Shown here piece after piece: positions 15,892 through 24,723 of a DNA stretch of 64,000 nt; positions within the stretch are counted from its first letter, which is position 1; every line of letters starts with the position of its first letter. The position numbers and the translations under genes were made by a program. The stretch is taken from assembly GCA_030536515.1 (NCBI GenBank), contig JAUNPV010000008.1, positions 1-64,000 on the forward strand, read 5' to 3'. The DNA comes from Eubacteriales bacterium. Its GTDB lineage: Bacteria; Bacillota; Clostridia; Oscillospirales; Oscillospiraceae. Under the pieces are notes generated by a model. It saw only the letters and a list, made by a program, of their open reading frames with translations. It searched no databases and was not told the origin of the DNA.

Positions 15892-16568
15892 GCAGCCGCC
15901 TCCCTTCCCGTCAGGGTAAAGCACAGCAGGATAAGGGCCATGGCGGGCAGGATGAACCCGCCGCTGCCGAACAGCGCCAGACACAGCGCCGAGGCACCCA
16001 GGCCGATGAGGGCAGGCCGGTGGTCCCGCCGGTCCTCCCACTGGTTCAGCAGCATCACCACGAACAGGGCCGTCATCACGAACTCGATGCCGGTGGTGTC
16101 AAAGTGGATGACATAGCCCGCCAGACCGCCCAGGGTGGCCCCCGCCACCCAGTAGGCCTGGTTCAGAGCCGTCACAAACAGCATGAACCACCCCCGGTCC
16201 ACCCCCTCCGGGGGCTCAGCGGTGCAGTTGACGGTGAAGCTCTCGTCGCACATCCCGAAAATCAGATAGAGCTTTTTCAGCCCCACGCCTTTGTATTTTT
16301 CCAGCATGGAAATGCCGTAAAACAGGTGCCGTGCGTTGACCATCAGCGTCAGAAGGAAGGCGTGGAGGGGGTGAAACGCCGACAGCAGCAGCTCCACGGT
16401 GACAAACTCCATGGACCCGGCGAATATAAACAGGCTCATCAGCATGGGGTACACAAAGGAAAAGCCCTTGCTCCGCATGAGAAAGCCGTAGGATATCCCC
16501 AGAAACAGAAATCCTACGCAGATGGGCAGGGTGTGGGGCAGGGCCGACCGGAAGGCCTTCCGCTTCAT
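15888..16568 (-). CDS. azlC: AzlC-family branched-chain amino-acid exporter subunit
   Basis: A 226-residue membrane protein with about seven helices. Family signatures are [18 protein letters not shown] in the first helix, [13 protein letters not shown], and [12 protein letters not shown] in the middle. It forms the LIV-E-type efflux pair with AzlD. The start at 16568 overlaps the DUF1653 stop (ATGA), so translation is coupled on both sides. Confidence 0.93.
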   Translation of the reverse strand: MKRKAFRSALPHTLPICVGFLFLGISYGFLMRSKGFSFVYPMLMSLFIFAGSMEFVTVELLLSAFHPLHAFLLTLMVNARHLFYGISMLEKYKGVGLKKLYLIFGMCDESFTVNCTAEPPEGVDRGWFMLFVTALNQAYWVAGATLGGLAGYVIHFDTTGIEFVMTALFVVMLLNQWEDRRDHRPALIGLGASALCLALFGSGGFILPAMALILLCFTLTGREAAA

Positions 16569-16789
16569 AGGCCCTCCTCCATCCTGGTAAACCGCCGGAC
16601 CTGTCTGCCGTCCGTCTCCACCAGCTCGTTCCACATGGCGGCGGGCCGTGCCCAGATGCCGCCCTCGCTGTACAGTGCCCGGTAAATAACCAGGGTCTCC
16701 TCAGTTTCCGAGTGCCGGGCCAAAAACAGCACCTCATAGTCCCTGCCCTTGTAATGGCGATACCGCCCGGGCCGGATATCATCGGTCAT
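16565..16789 (-). CDS. DUF1653 protein
   Basis: A 74-residue protein with the DUF1653 pattern: PGRYRHYKGRDYEVLFLARH at the start, TLVIYRALY in the middle and GGIWARPAAMWNELVE near the end. The domain is small and all-beta with no proven role; in this operon it lies between a DUF5655 protein and AzlC. Start chosen at MTDDIRPG. Confidence 0.87.
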   Translation of the reverse strand: MTDDIRPGRYRHYKGRDYEVLFLARHSETEETLVIYRALYSEGGIWARPAAMWNELVETDGRQVRRFTRMEEGL

Positions 16790-16814
16790 CGTGCTCACTC
16801 CTTTTTGTAGGGTG

Positions 16815-17189
16815 TTATTTATAAAGCGCAAACTGCCAGGCCTCGTCGAGCCAGCCCAGCAGCTCCTCGTCCAAATCCTCCCGGGCGGTGATGGGGACGT
16901 GGTGGGTCCAGCGGCCGGGGTAGGGCTCCACCGACTGGGCAATCCGGGGGGAGAGCTTCTGGTGGCTCAGGCCGAAGCTCACCAGCAGATACTCCCTGGG
17001 CCAGCCCTTGAGCCTGCGCATGGGCAGGGACGCCATGGCGAACACATGGCGGTTGCGGAAGGAAATCTGGGTTTTGGTGATTTTCAGGGTCATGTCCGGG
17101 TACCGCTCGTCCAGCTTCTCCCGCAGGGCGATATACAGGGGCAGCATCTGGGGCAGTTTGTCAAAAAATTGGAGCTCGTCAGCAGTCAT
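16815..17189 (-). CDS. DUF5655-like protein
   Basis: A 124-residue soluble protein whose core (DMTLKITKTQISFRNRHVFA, then HHVPITAREDLDEELLGWL) matches DUF5655, a domain also found next to DUF4287. The family has no known activity; its shape suggests binding of a small ligand or nucleic acid. Its start overlaps the stop of the RimJ-type gene upstream (ATGA). Confidence 0.75.
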   Translation of the reverse strand: MTADELQFFDKLPQMLPLYIALREKLDERYPDMTLKITKTQISFRNRHVFAMASLPMRRLKGWPREYLLVSFGLSHQKLSPRIAQSVEPYPGRWTHHVPITAREDLDEELLGWLDEAWQFALYK

Positions 17190-17722
17190 AGGTTACTCCT
17201 TTCGTCGTTTCGTCTGACCATGTGGATGTGGTCCTCCCAGCGGCCGTTGATGCACAGATAGGCCGGGGACAGGCCCTCGTTTTCATAGCCGTTTTTCTCC
17301 AGCACCCGCAGGGAGGCCCGGTTTCGGGGCATGACGTTGGCCTCAATGCGGTGCAGGTTCAGCTCCTCAAAGGCAAAGGCCGTCACCAGCCCCACCGCCC
17401 GGGTCATACAGCCCCGGTTTTGGAAATGTTTGTCCAGCTTGTAGCCCAGATGGGCGGACTGGAAGGCCCCCCAGACCACGTTGTTCAGGCCGATGGCGCC
17501 GATAATCTCCCCCTGGGGGCTTTGCAGGTAGAAGCGGTAGCCCCGCATCTGGGCCCGGTCCGCCTTCTCCTGGGCCAGCATCCCCCGCTGATATAGCAGG
17601 GTGTAAAATTCCGGGGGCCGCACCGGCTCGAAGGGCTGGAAAAACTCCCGGTTCCGCAGATAAAACCGCAGCACCGCCTCCCCCAGAACCGGGTCGGCGG
17701 GGACCAGCTTAAAGTCCTCCAT
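17186..17722 (-). CDS. GNAT acetyltransferase, RimJ/RimL type
   Basis: A 178-residue protein of the Acetyltransf_3 group. IIGAIGLNNVVWGAFQSAHL is the central strand pair, GYKLDKHFQNRGCMTRAVGL the acetyl-CoA loop, and ANVMPRNRASLRVLEKNGY the closing element. This group acetylates ribosomal protein N-termini or other amines. It overlaps the YjbR gene upstream by 14 bases. Confidence 0.9.
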   Translation of the reverse strand: MEDFKLVPADPVLGEAVLRFYLRNREFFQPFEPVRPPEFYTLLYQRGMLAQEKADRAQMRGYRFYLQSPQGEIIGAIGLNNVVWGAFQSAHLGYKLDKHFQNRGCMTRAVGLVTAFAFEELNLHRIEANVMPRNRASLRVLEKNGYENEGLSPAYLCINGRWEDHIHMVRRNDERSNL

Positions 17723-18077
17723 GGGTCAGCTCCCTCTGCCGTTTCCGGCTGAATCCCGCCAGCACCAGGCTGTAGGACTTGTCCAGCATGGCTTTCAGCA
17801 GTTCCTCCGGTACGGCCCCCTCCGCCTTGACGGAGTTCCAGTGGACCTTGTTCATGTAGTAGCCCGGGATGATGTCCCCATACTGCTGCCGGAGCAGGTC
17901 CCCCTCCGCCGGGGGCAGCTTGAGGGTGATGTAGACGGGCCTGTTTTCCTCGTCCAGGCACAGGGCGGCAAACAGCTTCCCGCCAATTTGGTAGCGGACC
18001 CAGTTCCAGTCGGCCTGGAGGTCCTTGGTAACGCCGGGCTTTGCCAGCAGATAGTCATCGAGCCACGGATAGTTCAT
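17709..18077 (-). CDS. MmcQ/YjbR family protein
   Basis: A 122-residue protein with the YjbR fold: a central NWVRYQIGGKLFAALCLDEE, PVYITLKLPPAEGDLLRQQY, then YMNKVHWNSVKAEG and a C-terminal helix ending in SYSLVLAGF. The family has a double-wing DNA-binding-like fold, but its function is unsettled. It starts one base after the upstream gene. Confidence 0.88.
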   Translation of the reverse strand: MNYPWLDDYLLAKPGVTKDLQADWNWVRYQIGGKLFAALCLDEENRPVYITLKLPPAEGDLLRQQYGDIIPGYYMNKVHWNSVKAEGAVPEELLKAMLDKSYSLVLAGFSRKRQRELTHGGL

Positions 18078-18078
18078 G

Positions 18079-18399
18079 TTAGTTCCCCTTTTCCATCAAA
18101 GTCAGCCAGGTTTCGTATTCCTCCCTGGGGTCCAGTGCAATGGCCCGGCGGATATAGTGCAGAGCCAGCGCCTGAGACCCCGGCGGGGTCAGGGTGACAA
18201 ACAGGTAATAGGCCATAAGGAAGCACAGGTGGGCCCCCTCCCGACTGTCCTCGCAGGCGTGGTAGGACCCAAGCAGAACAAAAAACAGATTCAGCCGGTC
18301 GGTTTCCGATGCAGAAAGGTAAAACCGGTCCAGGTCCCCCGGGGTGACGGACAGGGCGTTTGAAAGAATCGGGTCGTTCCAGTTGATTTTCAGCTTCAT
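18079..18399 (-). CDS. Small helical protein, possibly TPR-like
   Basis: A 106-residue soluble protein, first gene of the leftward operon. The start follows AAAGGAGGA. The C-terminal half, SQALALHYIRRAIALDPREE, looks like a single tetratricopeptide repeat, and the preceding helices (CFLMAYYLFVTL) could pack against it. No catalytic motif and no known family were recognised. Confidence 0.7.
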   Translation of the reverse strand: MKLKINWNDPILSNALSVTPGDLDRFYLSASETDRLNLFFVLLGSYHACEDSREGAHLCFLMAYYLFVTLTPPGSQALALHYIRRAIALDPREEYETWLTLMEKGN

Positions 18400-18430
18400 G
18401 GTGCATCCTCCTTTTCCGTTTCACTCCCAC

Positions 18431-18526
18431 CGTAGGGACAGCCCTTGCGGCTGTCCACCTGTCTGACCTATTTTGAGCTGTCGCAATGGGCCAGTGCAGC
18501 GGGAGGGGGCAAGCCCCTCCCCTACG
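18431..18526. repeat. Paired-hairpin repeat (CGTAGGG border) in a 5' UTR
   Basis: The left half is CGTAGGGACAGCCCTTGCGG with its arm closing at CTGTCC; the right half is GGGAGGGGGCAAGCCCCTCC ending CCTACG. The two hairpins face each other across a short spacer. The left half reappears, inverted, at 59090-59115. The element lies between the operon promoter (18530-18558) and the first gene, so it is transcribed as leader RNA. Confidence 0.75.
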
Positions 18527-18529
18527 GCT

Positions 18530-18558
18530 ATTATACCGCTTCAAAATGGGAAGCGCAA
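18530..18558 (-). promoter_or_regulatory. Promoter of the 18399-14990 operon
   Basis: On the minus strand, TTGCGC (18558-18553), 17 bp and TATAAT (18535-18530). Confidence 0.75.
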
Positions 18559-18573
18559 GGTTTTTTCCGGGAA

Positions 18574-18602
18574 AAAGCCCCAACCTGGTCGGTTGGGGCT
18601 TT
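18574..18602 (-). terminator. Terminator of the opp operon
   Basis: AAAGCCCCAACC / GGTTGGGGCTTT, a 12-bp stem with a 5-base loop, is followed by a T-run on the minus strand. It lies just after the DUF3899 gene. Confidence 0.88.
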
Positions 18603-18605
18603 CAG

Positions 18606-18998
18606 TTACATTGCGCTGTAGATTCCGAAGAAGATGAAGGCCAGGGCCAGGTAGACGAGGCCGGACAGCAGCAGGTATTTGGGGCTTTTGGCCTTGCTTT
18701 CCCGGTCCGCCCGGTACTGGGCGAAGGTGAAGCGGTCCTGCTCATAGCTGCGGCGGATGCGGGCCAGGCCCAGCTTCAGGGTGAAGCCCAGGCCGTCCAT
18801 GACGCCGCCGTTGTAGGTCCACCGCAGGCCGCCCCAGCCCAGCTGCAAGGCCCCGGCGGCAAAGAACCCGTCGCACAGGTACATCACAGCTTCCGCGGCT
18901 GATTGGGCGGTGAACAGCCCCTGAATGGTCCAGACAATCAGGGCCATCACCAGGCCGAAGGCCAGCTCCAGCAGGAGCTTCCAAAGGGGCCGGTCCAT
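18606..18998 (-). CDS. DUF3899-like membrane protein
   Basis: A 130-residue protein with three membrane segments, at about residues 8-28 (LLLELAFGLVMALIVWTIQG), 38-58 and 108-128. The core GALQLGWGGLRWTYNGGVMD fits DUF3899, whose function is unknown. Its start codon overlaps the oppF stop (TGATG), so it is translated with the peptide importer, and the operon terminator follows directly. It could be an accessory of the transporter, but that is inferred only from position. Confidence 0.75.
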   Translation of the reverse strand: MDRPLWKLLLELAFGLVMALIVWTIQGLFTAQSAAEAVMYLCDGFFAAGALQLGWGGLRWTYNGGVMDGLGFTLKLGLARIRRSYEQDRFTFAQYRADRESKAKSPKYLLLSGLVYLALAFIFFGIYSAM

Positions 18999-20071
18999 CA
19001 GTCGGCCTCGACAATCTTCCGGTAGGCGGCCAGCTCCTCGTCATTGCACAGCACGAAGTGGCCCGGGCAGACCTCCCGGAAGGAGGGCTGGCTGGTCCGG
19101 TAGTCGTGGTCCGCAATGGGGTTGTAGACAATGCGCTTGCGGTTTTTCTCGTAGTTGGGGTCCGGCTGGGGAATGGCGGACAGCAGGGACCGGGTGTAGG
19201 GGTGCAGGGGATGCCTGAACAGCTCGTCAGAATCCGCCAGCTCCACCATCTTGCCGAAGTACATCACGCCGATGCGGTCGGAGAAATACTTGACAACGCT
19301 CAGGTCGTGGGCGATGAACAAAATGGTGATGCCCAGCTCGTTTCTCAAATCGTTCAGCAGATTGATAATCTGAGCACGGATGGACACGTCCAGGGCGGAA
19401 ATGGGCTCGTCGGCAATGACCAGGCTGGGCTCCATCACCAGGCTCCGGGCCACGCCGATTCTCTGGCGCTGGCCGCCGGAGAACTCATGGGGATACCGGG
19501 AGGCGTGCTCCCGGACCAGGCCCACGGTTTCCAGCATTTCGAAAACCTTGTTGTCGATGTATTCCTTGTCCTTGATGCCCTTGATGACCAGGCCCTCGGC
19601 GATGATATCCCGGACGGTCATACGGGGGTCCAGGGAGGCGATGGGGTCCTGGAAAATCATCTGAATTTCGTTGATGAGCTTCCGGTCGGCGTGCTTGTGG
19701 TCGGACTGGGCGGCCTTCATCTGGGCCTTCTGGTCGGCAATGACAGCGTCCAGCTCGGCCAGCCTGGCGGGGTCCTTGCAGGACCGCTTTTCCTTCCGGG
19801 CGGCGGCAATGGCGTCCTTGTAGCTCTTGGTGCCGGCACAGATGCGCTGGCCCTTGAACCAGACGCTGCCGGAGGTGATGTCATAGAGCTTGATGATGGA
19901 CCGGCCGGTGGTGGTCTTGCCGCAGCCGGACTCGCCTACCAGGCCGAACACCTCGCCCTTCTTGATATCGAAGGAGACATTGTCAACGGCCTTGTTGACG
20001 GAATTTGCGTCCAGACGGAAATACTGGCAGAGGTTTTCCACTCTCAGCAGAACTTCGTTTTCATTAGCCAT
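18998..20071 (-). CDS. oppF: Oligopeptide ABC transporter ATPase OppF
   Basis: A 357-residue ABC ATPase. Walker A GESGCGKTT (46-54), Q-loop MIFQDPIASLDP (from 138), signature FSGGQRQR (197-204), Walker B LVIADEPISALD, and the OppF/DppF C-terminal extension with cysteines EVCPGHFVLCND. A basic, probably coiled segment of about 50 residues (80-132, with KDAIAAARKEKR) is inserted between Walker A and the Q-loop; ordinary OppF lacks it. The start at 20071 follows CGGAGGTG. The gene overlaps oppD by eight bases. Confidence 0.93.
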   Translation of the reverse strand: MANENEVLLRVENLCQYFRLDANSVNKAVDNVSFDIKKGEVFGLVGESGCGKTTTGRSIIKLYDITSGSVWFKGQRICAGTKSYKDAIAAARKEKRSCKDPARLAELDAVIADQKAQMKAAQSDHKHADRKLINEIQMIFQDPIASLDPRMTVRDIIAEGLVIKGIKDKEYIDNKVFEMLETVGLVREHASRYPHEFSGGQRQRIGVARSLVMEPSLVIADEPISALDVSIRAQIINLLNDLRNELGITILFIAHDLSVVKYFSDRIGVMYFGKMVELADSDELFRHPLHPYTRSLLSAIPQPDPNYEKNRKRIVYNPIADHDYRTSQPSFREVCPGHFVLCNDEELAAYRKIVEAD

Positions 20072-22208
20072 TGTTTTCACCTCCGAGCTTACTCATGCGT
20101 GCAATACGCTCTTTCACGATTTCGGGCATCTCCACATGAGGAGCGTTGGGATGGAGCAGCCAGGTGGCTGCATAGTGGGTGTCGCTGATTTGGAACATGG
20201 GGGGCTGCTCCTCGAAGTCGATTTGCAGGGCGTACTTGTTCCGGGCGGCGAAGGCGTCGCCCACAGGGGGATAAATCATGTTAGGCGGCGTGCCGGGGAT
20301 AGCCTCCAGCTTGTCCTTGCTGTTAAGGTCCGGAATGGAGGCCAGCAGCGCCCAGGTGTAGGGGTGGGCGGGATGGTAGAACACGTCCTCGGCGGTGCCG
20401 TATTCCACAATCTTGCCGGCGTACATGACGGCAATCCGGTCGGCCATGTTGGCCACCACGCCCAGGTCATGGGTGATGAAGATAACGGACAGGTCCCGCT
20501 CCCGCTTCAGGTTGTTGATCAGCTCCAGAATCTGGGCCTGAATGGTTACGTCCAGAGCGGTGGTGGGCTCGTCGCAGATGAGGATATCCGGGTCTGCGGT
20601 GAGGGAAATGGCAATGACAATTCTCTGGCGCATACCGCCGGAGAACTCGAAGGGATACTGGTGGTAGCGCTTTCTGGCCTCGCTGATGCCCACCTGCTCC
20701 ATAATGCGGATGGCGGTATCCTTGGCCATGGAGCGGGTGATGCGGTGAATCTCGCCCAGGGCGGTTTCGTGGAGCCAGCTGACATAGGTGGCGCTGCGCT
20801 TTCCAAAGTCAAACTTGGCCACGGCCTCGGTCCGGGCGGCGAACTGGTCTTTCAGGGTCACCAGAATGTGGCTGATGCTCTCCCGGGCGATGTCCAGGTC
20901 CACCAGGGCCAGGGGGGCCACCTTGCCGTTGGGGGTCTTGCCCTTTGCCACGGCGGCCTCGTACTTGGCGGTCTGCTTGTCGAAGCGGGCCTGCTCGGTG
21001 ACGTTGCCGGAGACACCCTTGTAGTAGGTATCCAGGGCGCTGGAGAAGCTGACGCGGAAGGTGTAGGCAGAGCTTTCCTTCACGGTCTCCAGGGGATCAA
21101 TGGCGGCCTCTACAGTATCGGCCAGGGCGGCAGCCTTCTTCTTGGCCTCGGCCTCGGCGGGCATTTCGCCGCCAAAGTAGCTCTCGGCCTCGGAAAGGGC
21201 GGCCATGGCGGCCTTCATGCCCTCCACGGACTTCCGGGAGGAATATTCCAGAGCGGCCCGGGCGGAGTCCATGAATTTGGTCATAAAGGGGCCGGTGAGG
21301 CTGGGGGAGGTGAGCTTGTTGAGCTCAGCGGCAGTCTCATTGCCCAGGGTCTTTCCGTCCAGCACCAGATAGCAGGCCAGGGCGAAGAAGTCGGGGGCCT
21401 CGCAGGCCAGGGCCTCCTCCACCAGGCTGCGCAGCTCCGTGACCACGGGGGTCAGGCCCTTGCAGCTCTTGGCGTGGACGGCCTCGCCGCACTGCTTCAT
21501 CAGCTGGGCGGTCAGGGATTTCATCTTCTCGCCGTCACGGACCACAAAGTGGTCGATGGCGCCGTTGCAGTAGTTTTTCAGCTCCCGGCAGTCGCCCTTG
21601 ACATCGGTGAGGGCATCCTTCTCGATGGCCAGCAGCATATCGTCGCAGGCCTTCAGGGCGGCAGCAGCGTTGGTGTGGGCGGTGTCGTAGGGGCCCTCGT
21701 ACTTGGCCTCGGTTTTGATAATCCGGCGGAAGGTCTCAAACAGGGCCTTGTCCTCGGCCAGGCCTGCGCCCACCATGGAGGCGCTCATGTGCTTCAGGCT
21801 GGTGTTCAGCTTTTTCCGGCACTCCCGGCGGTTGGCCTTGTTTTTCAGCAGCATGGCCTCGGTCAGCTGCTTGCCCACCCGCATGATGGGGTTCAGACTG
21901 GACAGGGGGTCCTGGAACACCATGGCGATTTTGTCGCCCCGGATGGCGTGGAAGTCCTCCTCACTGATTTTCAGCAGGTCCTTGCCGTCGTAGAGGATTT
22001 CGCCGCCCTCGACGATGGTGTTGTTGGCGGAGATGCCCAGAATGGTTTTGGAGGTGGCGGACTTGCCGGAGCCGGACTCGCCGACGATGGCCAGAGTCTC
22101 GCCCTTGTAAAGGTCAAAATTGATGTCACGGACAGCCTGGAGCTTGCCGTTGACAGTGCGGAAGGAAATGGTCAGGTCCTTCACCTGGAGTTTCTTTTCA
22201 GTGCTCAT
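20064..22208 (-). CDS. oppD: Oligopeptide ABC transporter ATPase OppD with a ~370-residue insertion
   Basis: The protein has 714 residues, whereas OppD is usually about 330-350. Walker A GESGSGKS (43-50) and Q-loop VFQDPLSSLNP (97-107) come at the expected places. The frame then runs through about 370 extra residues (122-495), rich in Ala, Lys and Glu and probably helical, before GISEARKRYHQYPFEFSGGM leads into signature FSGGMRQR (522-529), Walker B ILICDEPTTALD (542-553) and ITHD (578-581). The OppD C-terminal extension follows. All catalytic motifs survive, so the ATPase should work. The insert lies in the helical subdomain that contacts the permease. Its start overlaps oppC (ATGA). Confidence 0.93.
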   Translation of the reverse strand: MSTEKKLQVKDLTISFRTVNGKLQAVRDINFDLYKGETLAIVGESGSGKSATSKTILGISANNTIVEGGEILYDGKDLLKISEEDFHAIRGDKIAMVFQDPLSSLNPIMRVGKQLTEAMLLKNKANRRECRKKLNTSLKHMSASMVGAGLAEDKALFETFRRIIKTEAKYEGPYDTAHTNAAAALKACDDMLLAIEKDALTDVKGDCRELKNYCNGAIDHFVVRDGEKMKSLTAQLMKQCGEAVHAKSCKGLTPVVTELRSLVEEALACEAPDFFALACYLVLDGKTLGNETAAELNKLTSPSLTGPFMTKFMDSARAALEYSSRKSVEGMKAAMAALSEAESYFGGEMPAEAEAKKKAAALADTVEAAIDPLETVKESSAYTFRVSFSSALDTYYKGVSGNVTEQARFDKQTAKYEAAVAKGKTPNGKVAPLALVDLDIARESISHILVTLKDQFAARTEAVAKFDFGKRSATYVSWLHETALGEIHRITRSMAKDTAIRIMEQVGISEARKRYHQYPFEFSGGMRQRIVIAISLTADPDILICDEPTTALDVTIQAQILELINNLKRERDLSVIFITHDLGVVANMADRIAVMYAGKIVEYGTAEDVFYHPAHPYTWALLASIPDLNSKDKLEAIPGTPPNMIYPPVGDAFAARNKYALQIDFEEQPPMFQISDTHYAATWLLHPNAPHVEMPEIVKERIARMSKLGGENNG

Positions 22209-23749
22209 TCGTCGGACCCCCTCAATGCAGGATTAAATGCGTCACGCAGACCGTTGCCAAACAGGTTAAAGGAAATTTCCAGCAGGGAAATAAACAGGGC
22301 GGGGAAGAAAATAATGTGGGGGAAGCTGGACAAATACTCCCGGCCGTTGGCCAGCATGGAGCCGATGGAGGTCATGGTGGAGCTGTCCAGGTTCACAATG
22401 CCCAGGTAAGTCAGGGTGGACTCGGTGAAGATGACGCCGGGGATAATCAGCACGGCGCTGGTGACGATGGTGCCCAGAGCGTTGGGGAAGATGTGCTTGA
22501 ACATCAGCCGGGCATCGCTGGCGCCCAGGGTCCGGGCTGCCAGGATATACTCCTGGCCCTTGAAGCGGTAAAACTGCATTCTCACCGTGGCGGCCATACC
22601 AATCCAGCCTGTGAGCACGAAGGCAAACAGCAGCGACGGCACAACGCCCACCCGCTTTGCCAGGTGCAGCTGGAACAATGTTGCGGTGACGATGAAGGGC
22701 ACCCGGGCCAGCACCTCGGTGATGCGCTCCATGACCATGTCCACGCTGCCGCCGTAGTAGCCCTCGATAGCGCCGTAGACAGCGCCGATGAACAGGTTCA
22801 CCAGGGAGATGCAGATGGAGAAGGTCAGGGAGAACCGACCGGCAGCGCCCAGACGGGTGAGGATATCCTGACCCATGGCGTTGGTGCCGAAGAAGAAGCC
22901 GGGCTCAAAGCCGTAGCGGTACTGGAAGTAGGTGTACTTGAAAATCCGGCACTTGTAGGACACGGAGGAGGAGTCGCCGGTGACAGCGGCATAGCGGTAG
23001 CGGTTTTCGGCCTCGGGATTGTCAAGGCCGGGGTCTCCCTCGATGCGCAGGGAGCTGTAAGCGCCGTCGTTGCCCTTGGTCTTGTAATCATCCACAAAGT
23101 TGCCGTCGGCATCCAGCTTGGCCGCGCCCTTCTTGTTGGCCACGTACCAGATGTTGGCGTCGGTGGCCTTGGCATCGTTGGTGGCGGGGTAGATGACCTG
23201 GATGCCGGTCTCATTCTGCCAGGCCTGGAGGTCCTGGTACTGCTTCTCCGTCAGGGTCATGTAGGTAAAGCCGTTGTTGACGTAGGAGTCCAGGCGGACC
23301 TTATAGGCCTCCTTGCCCTTTTCGTCCACGGTTTTGCCGTAGTCTCTGAGGATGTTCTTGTGGCCGGTCTCCTCGCCGATGGCCCGGGCGTAGTTGTAGT
23401 TGGCGGGGCCGAGGACGGTGGTGTAGCCGCCGTCCCAGAAGGGGATGCCCAGCTTGACGAACAGGTTATTCTTAGGCTGGAGCTTGGTGTAGCTGAGGTA
23501 GGTGGTGTCGGTCAGAGCCAGGGAATAGTTGGTCTCGCACAGCAGCGGCACGAAAATGGAGTACAGCACCAGCATGATAATGATGATGGCGGCCACCACG
23601 GAGCTTTTGTTCTTGCAGAACCGGCGGAAGGCGTCCCGGAAGTAGCCAACCTGCTTGGTTTCAAACTTCTGGTCGTGGAGCTTGGCATCGGTGCCGATGA
23701 ACTTGAAGCGCTCCGGAGAAATATCGGGAATATTGTTATTTTTCATCAT
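22205..23749 (-). CDS. oppC: Oligopeptide ABC transporter permease OppC with a large extracellular insertion
   Basis: The protein has 514 residues, against about 300 for usual OppC. A cytoplasmic N-terminus and helix 1 (about 51-70) come first. Where a short loop normally leads to the conserved GTN/GTD-GRD segment, there are about 200 residues (72-280) rich in Tyr, Asp and Asn, ending at FFFGTNAMGQDILTRLG (286-301). The remaining helices and the EAA loop (YILAARTLGASDARLMFKHI, from 401) are normal. Topology puts the insert outside the cell, facing the binding protein. Start: two adjacent ATGs after GGGGAG; the first overlaps the oppB stop. Confidence 0.93.
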   Translation of the reverse strand: MMKNNNIPDISPERFKFIGTDAKLHDQKFETKQVGYFRDAFRRFCKNKSSVVAAIIIIMLVLYSIFVPLLCETNYSLALTDTTYLSYTKLQPKNNLFVKLGIPFWDGGYTTVLGPANYNYARAIGEETGHKNILRDYGKTVDEKGKEAYKVRLDSYVNNGFTYMTLTEKQYQDLQAWQNETGIQVIYPATNDAKATDANIWYVANKKGAAKLDADGNFVDDYKTKGNDGAYSSLRIEGDPGLDNPEAENRYRYAAVTGDSSSVSYKCRIFKYTYFQYRYGFEPGFFFGTNAMGQDILTRLGAAGRFSLTFSICISLVNLFIGAVYGAIEGYYGGSVDMVMERITEVLARVPFIVTATLFQLHLAKRVGVVPSLLFAFVLTGWIGMAATVRMQFYRFKGQEYILAARTLGASDARLMFKHIFPNALGTIVTSAVLIIPGVIFTESTLTYLGIVNLDSSTMTSIGSMLANGREYLSSFPHIIFFPALFISLLEISFNLFGNGLRDAFNPALRGSDE

Positions 23750-24723
23750 TTCTTACTCCCCATTCTGATTCTCGGATCAATGATACCGTAGCTGATATCC
23801 ACAACGATACCGGCAGTCAGGCCGATGAGGGTGTAGAAGGCGGACAGCAGCAGGAAGAAATTGTAGTCCAGTGCGGTGATGGAGTTGATCATCAGGTTGC
23901 CAACGCCGGGCACCACGAAAATGTTCTCGATGATGATGGAGCCCTGCATGACCAGAATCACCTCGGAGATGATGGAGGGGAAAATGGGCACCATGGCGTT
24001 GCGCAGAGCGTGGCGCACGGTGGTCTGGGCCCGGGTCAAGCCCTTGGTCCGGGCCAGCAGCAGATACTCGCTGGTCAGCACCTCGGTCAGCTCGGCCCGG
24101 GTGTAGCGGGCGTAGTAGGCGATGGAGCCCAGGGACATGGCCAGCACCGCAGGCACCATGGAGCGGAACATCACGCCGGAGAAATAATCGTTGCCGGCCT
24201 CCATGACCAGGGGGAACAGCTTCAGCTTGAAGCACAGGAAATACTGAATCATAAAGGCATAGACGTAGCTGGGCACGGAAATACCCACCATAATGCCGGT
24301 GGAAATGGCGTGGTCCTGCCACTTATTCTTTTTCAGAGCGGCGTAAATGCCCAGGCTCAGGCCCAGGGGCACCGCCAGGCAGGAGGCATACAGGTTGACA
24401 AGCACGGTGTTGGGCAGCTTTTTCAGGAACACCTCAAAGCAGTCCTGGCCCCGGTACAGCTTTTCGCTGATGCCCCAGTTGCCGCCGATGAGGGTGTTGC
24501 GGATAAACTTTCCATACTGGGCCATGAGGGGAATGGGGTTACCCTGCTTGTCCACCAGGCCCTGGCGGTAGCGGCTCTGCAGCACCAGCTCCATGTCCTT
24601 GCCGAACATGGTGGGGGTCTCATTGGGCAGCAGCCGAATGAGGATGAAGCAGACGGAGATGATTATAAAAAACGTCAAAAGCATGAAAACAACACGCTTT
24701 GCGACGTATTTTGCCGTATTCAT
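23746..24723 (-). CDS. oppB: Oligopeptide ABC transporter permease OppB
   Basis: A 325-residue permease of ordinary length. There is an N-terminal helix (VVFMLLTFFIIISVCFILIR), a first extracellular loop containing GGNWGISEKLYRGQ, then five further helices and the EAA motif LLLARTKGLTRAQTTVRHAL. It pairs with OppC to form the channel. The start at 24723 follows GGGAGGAAA. It is the only component of this system without a visible insertion. A 326-bp gap with a repeat and a hairpin separates it from oppA. Confidence 0.94.
   Translation of the reverse strand: MNTAKYVAKRVVFMLLTFFIIISVCFILIRLLPNETPTMFGKDMELVLQSRYRQGLVDKQGNPIPLMAQYGKFIRNTLIGGNWGISEKLYRGQDCFEVFLKKLPNTVLVNLYASCLAVPLGLSLGIYAALKKNKWQDHAISTGIMVGISVPSYVYAFMIQYFLCFKLKLFPLVMEAGNDYFSGVMFRSMVPAVLAMSLGSIAYYARYTRAELTEVLTSEYLLLARTKGLTRAQTTVRHALRNAMVPIFPSIISEVILVMQGSIIIENIFVVPGVGNLMINSITALDYNFFLLLSAFYTLIGLTAGIVVDISYGIIDPRIRMGSKK

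Noticed and set aside
19890-22409. An 839-codon plus-strand frame across oppD and oppF
   Set aside because: Antisense of two ABC ATPase genes with all motifs present on the other strand; its translation is low-complexity Gly/Val/His/Gln.
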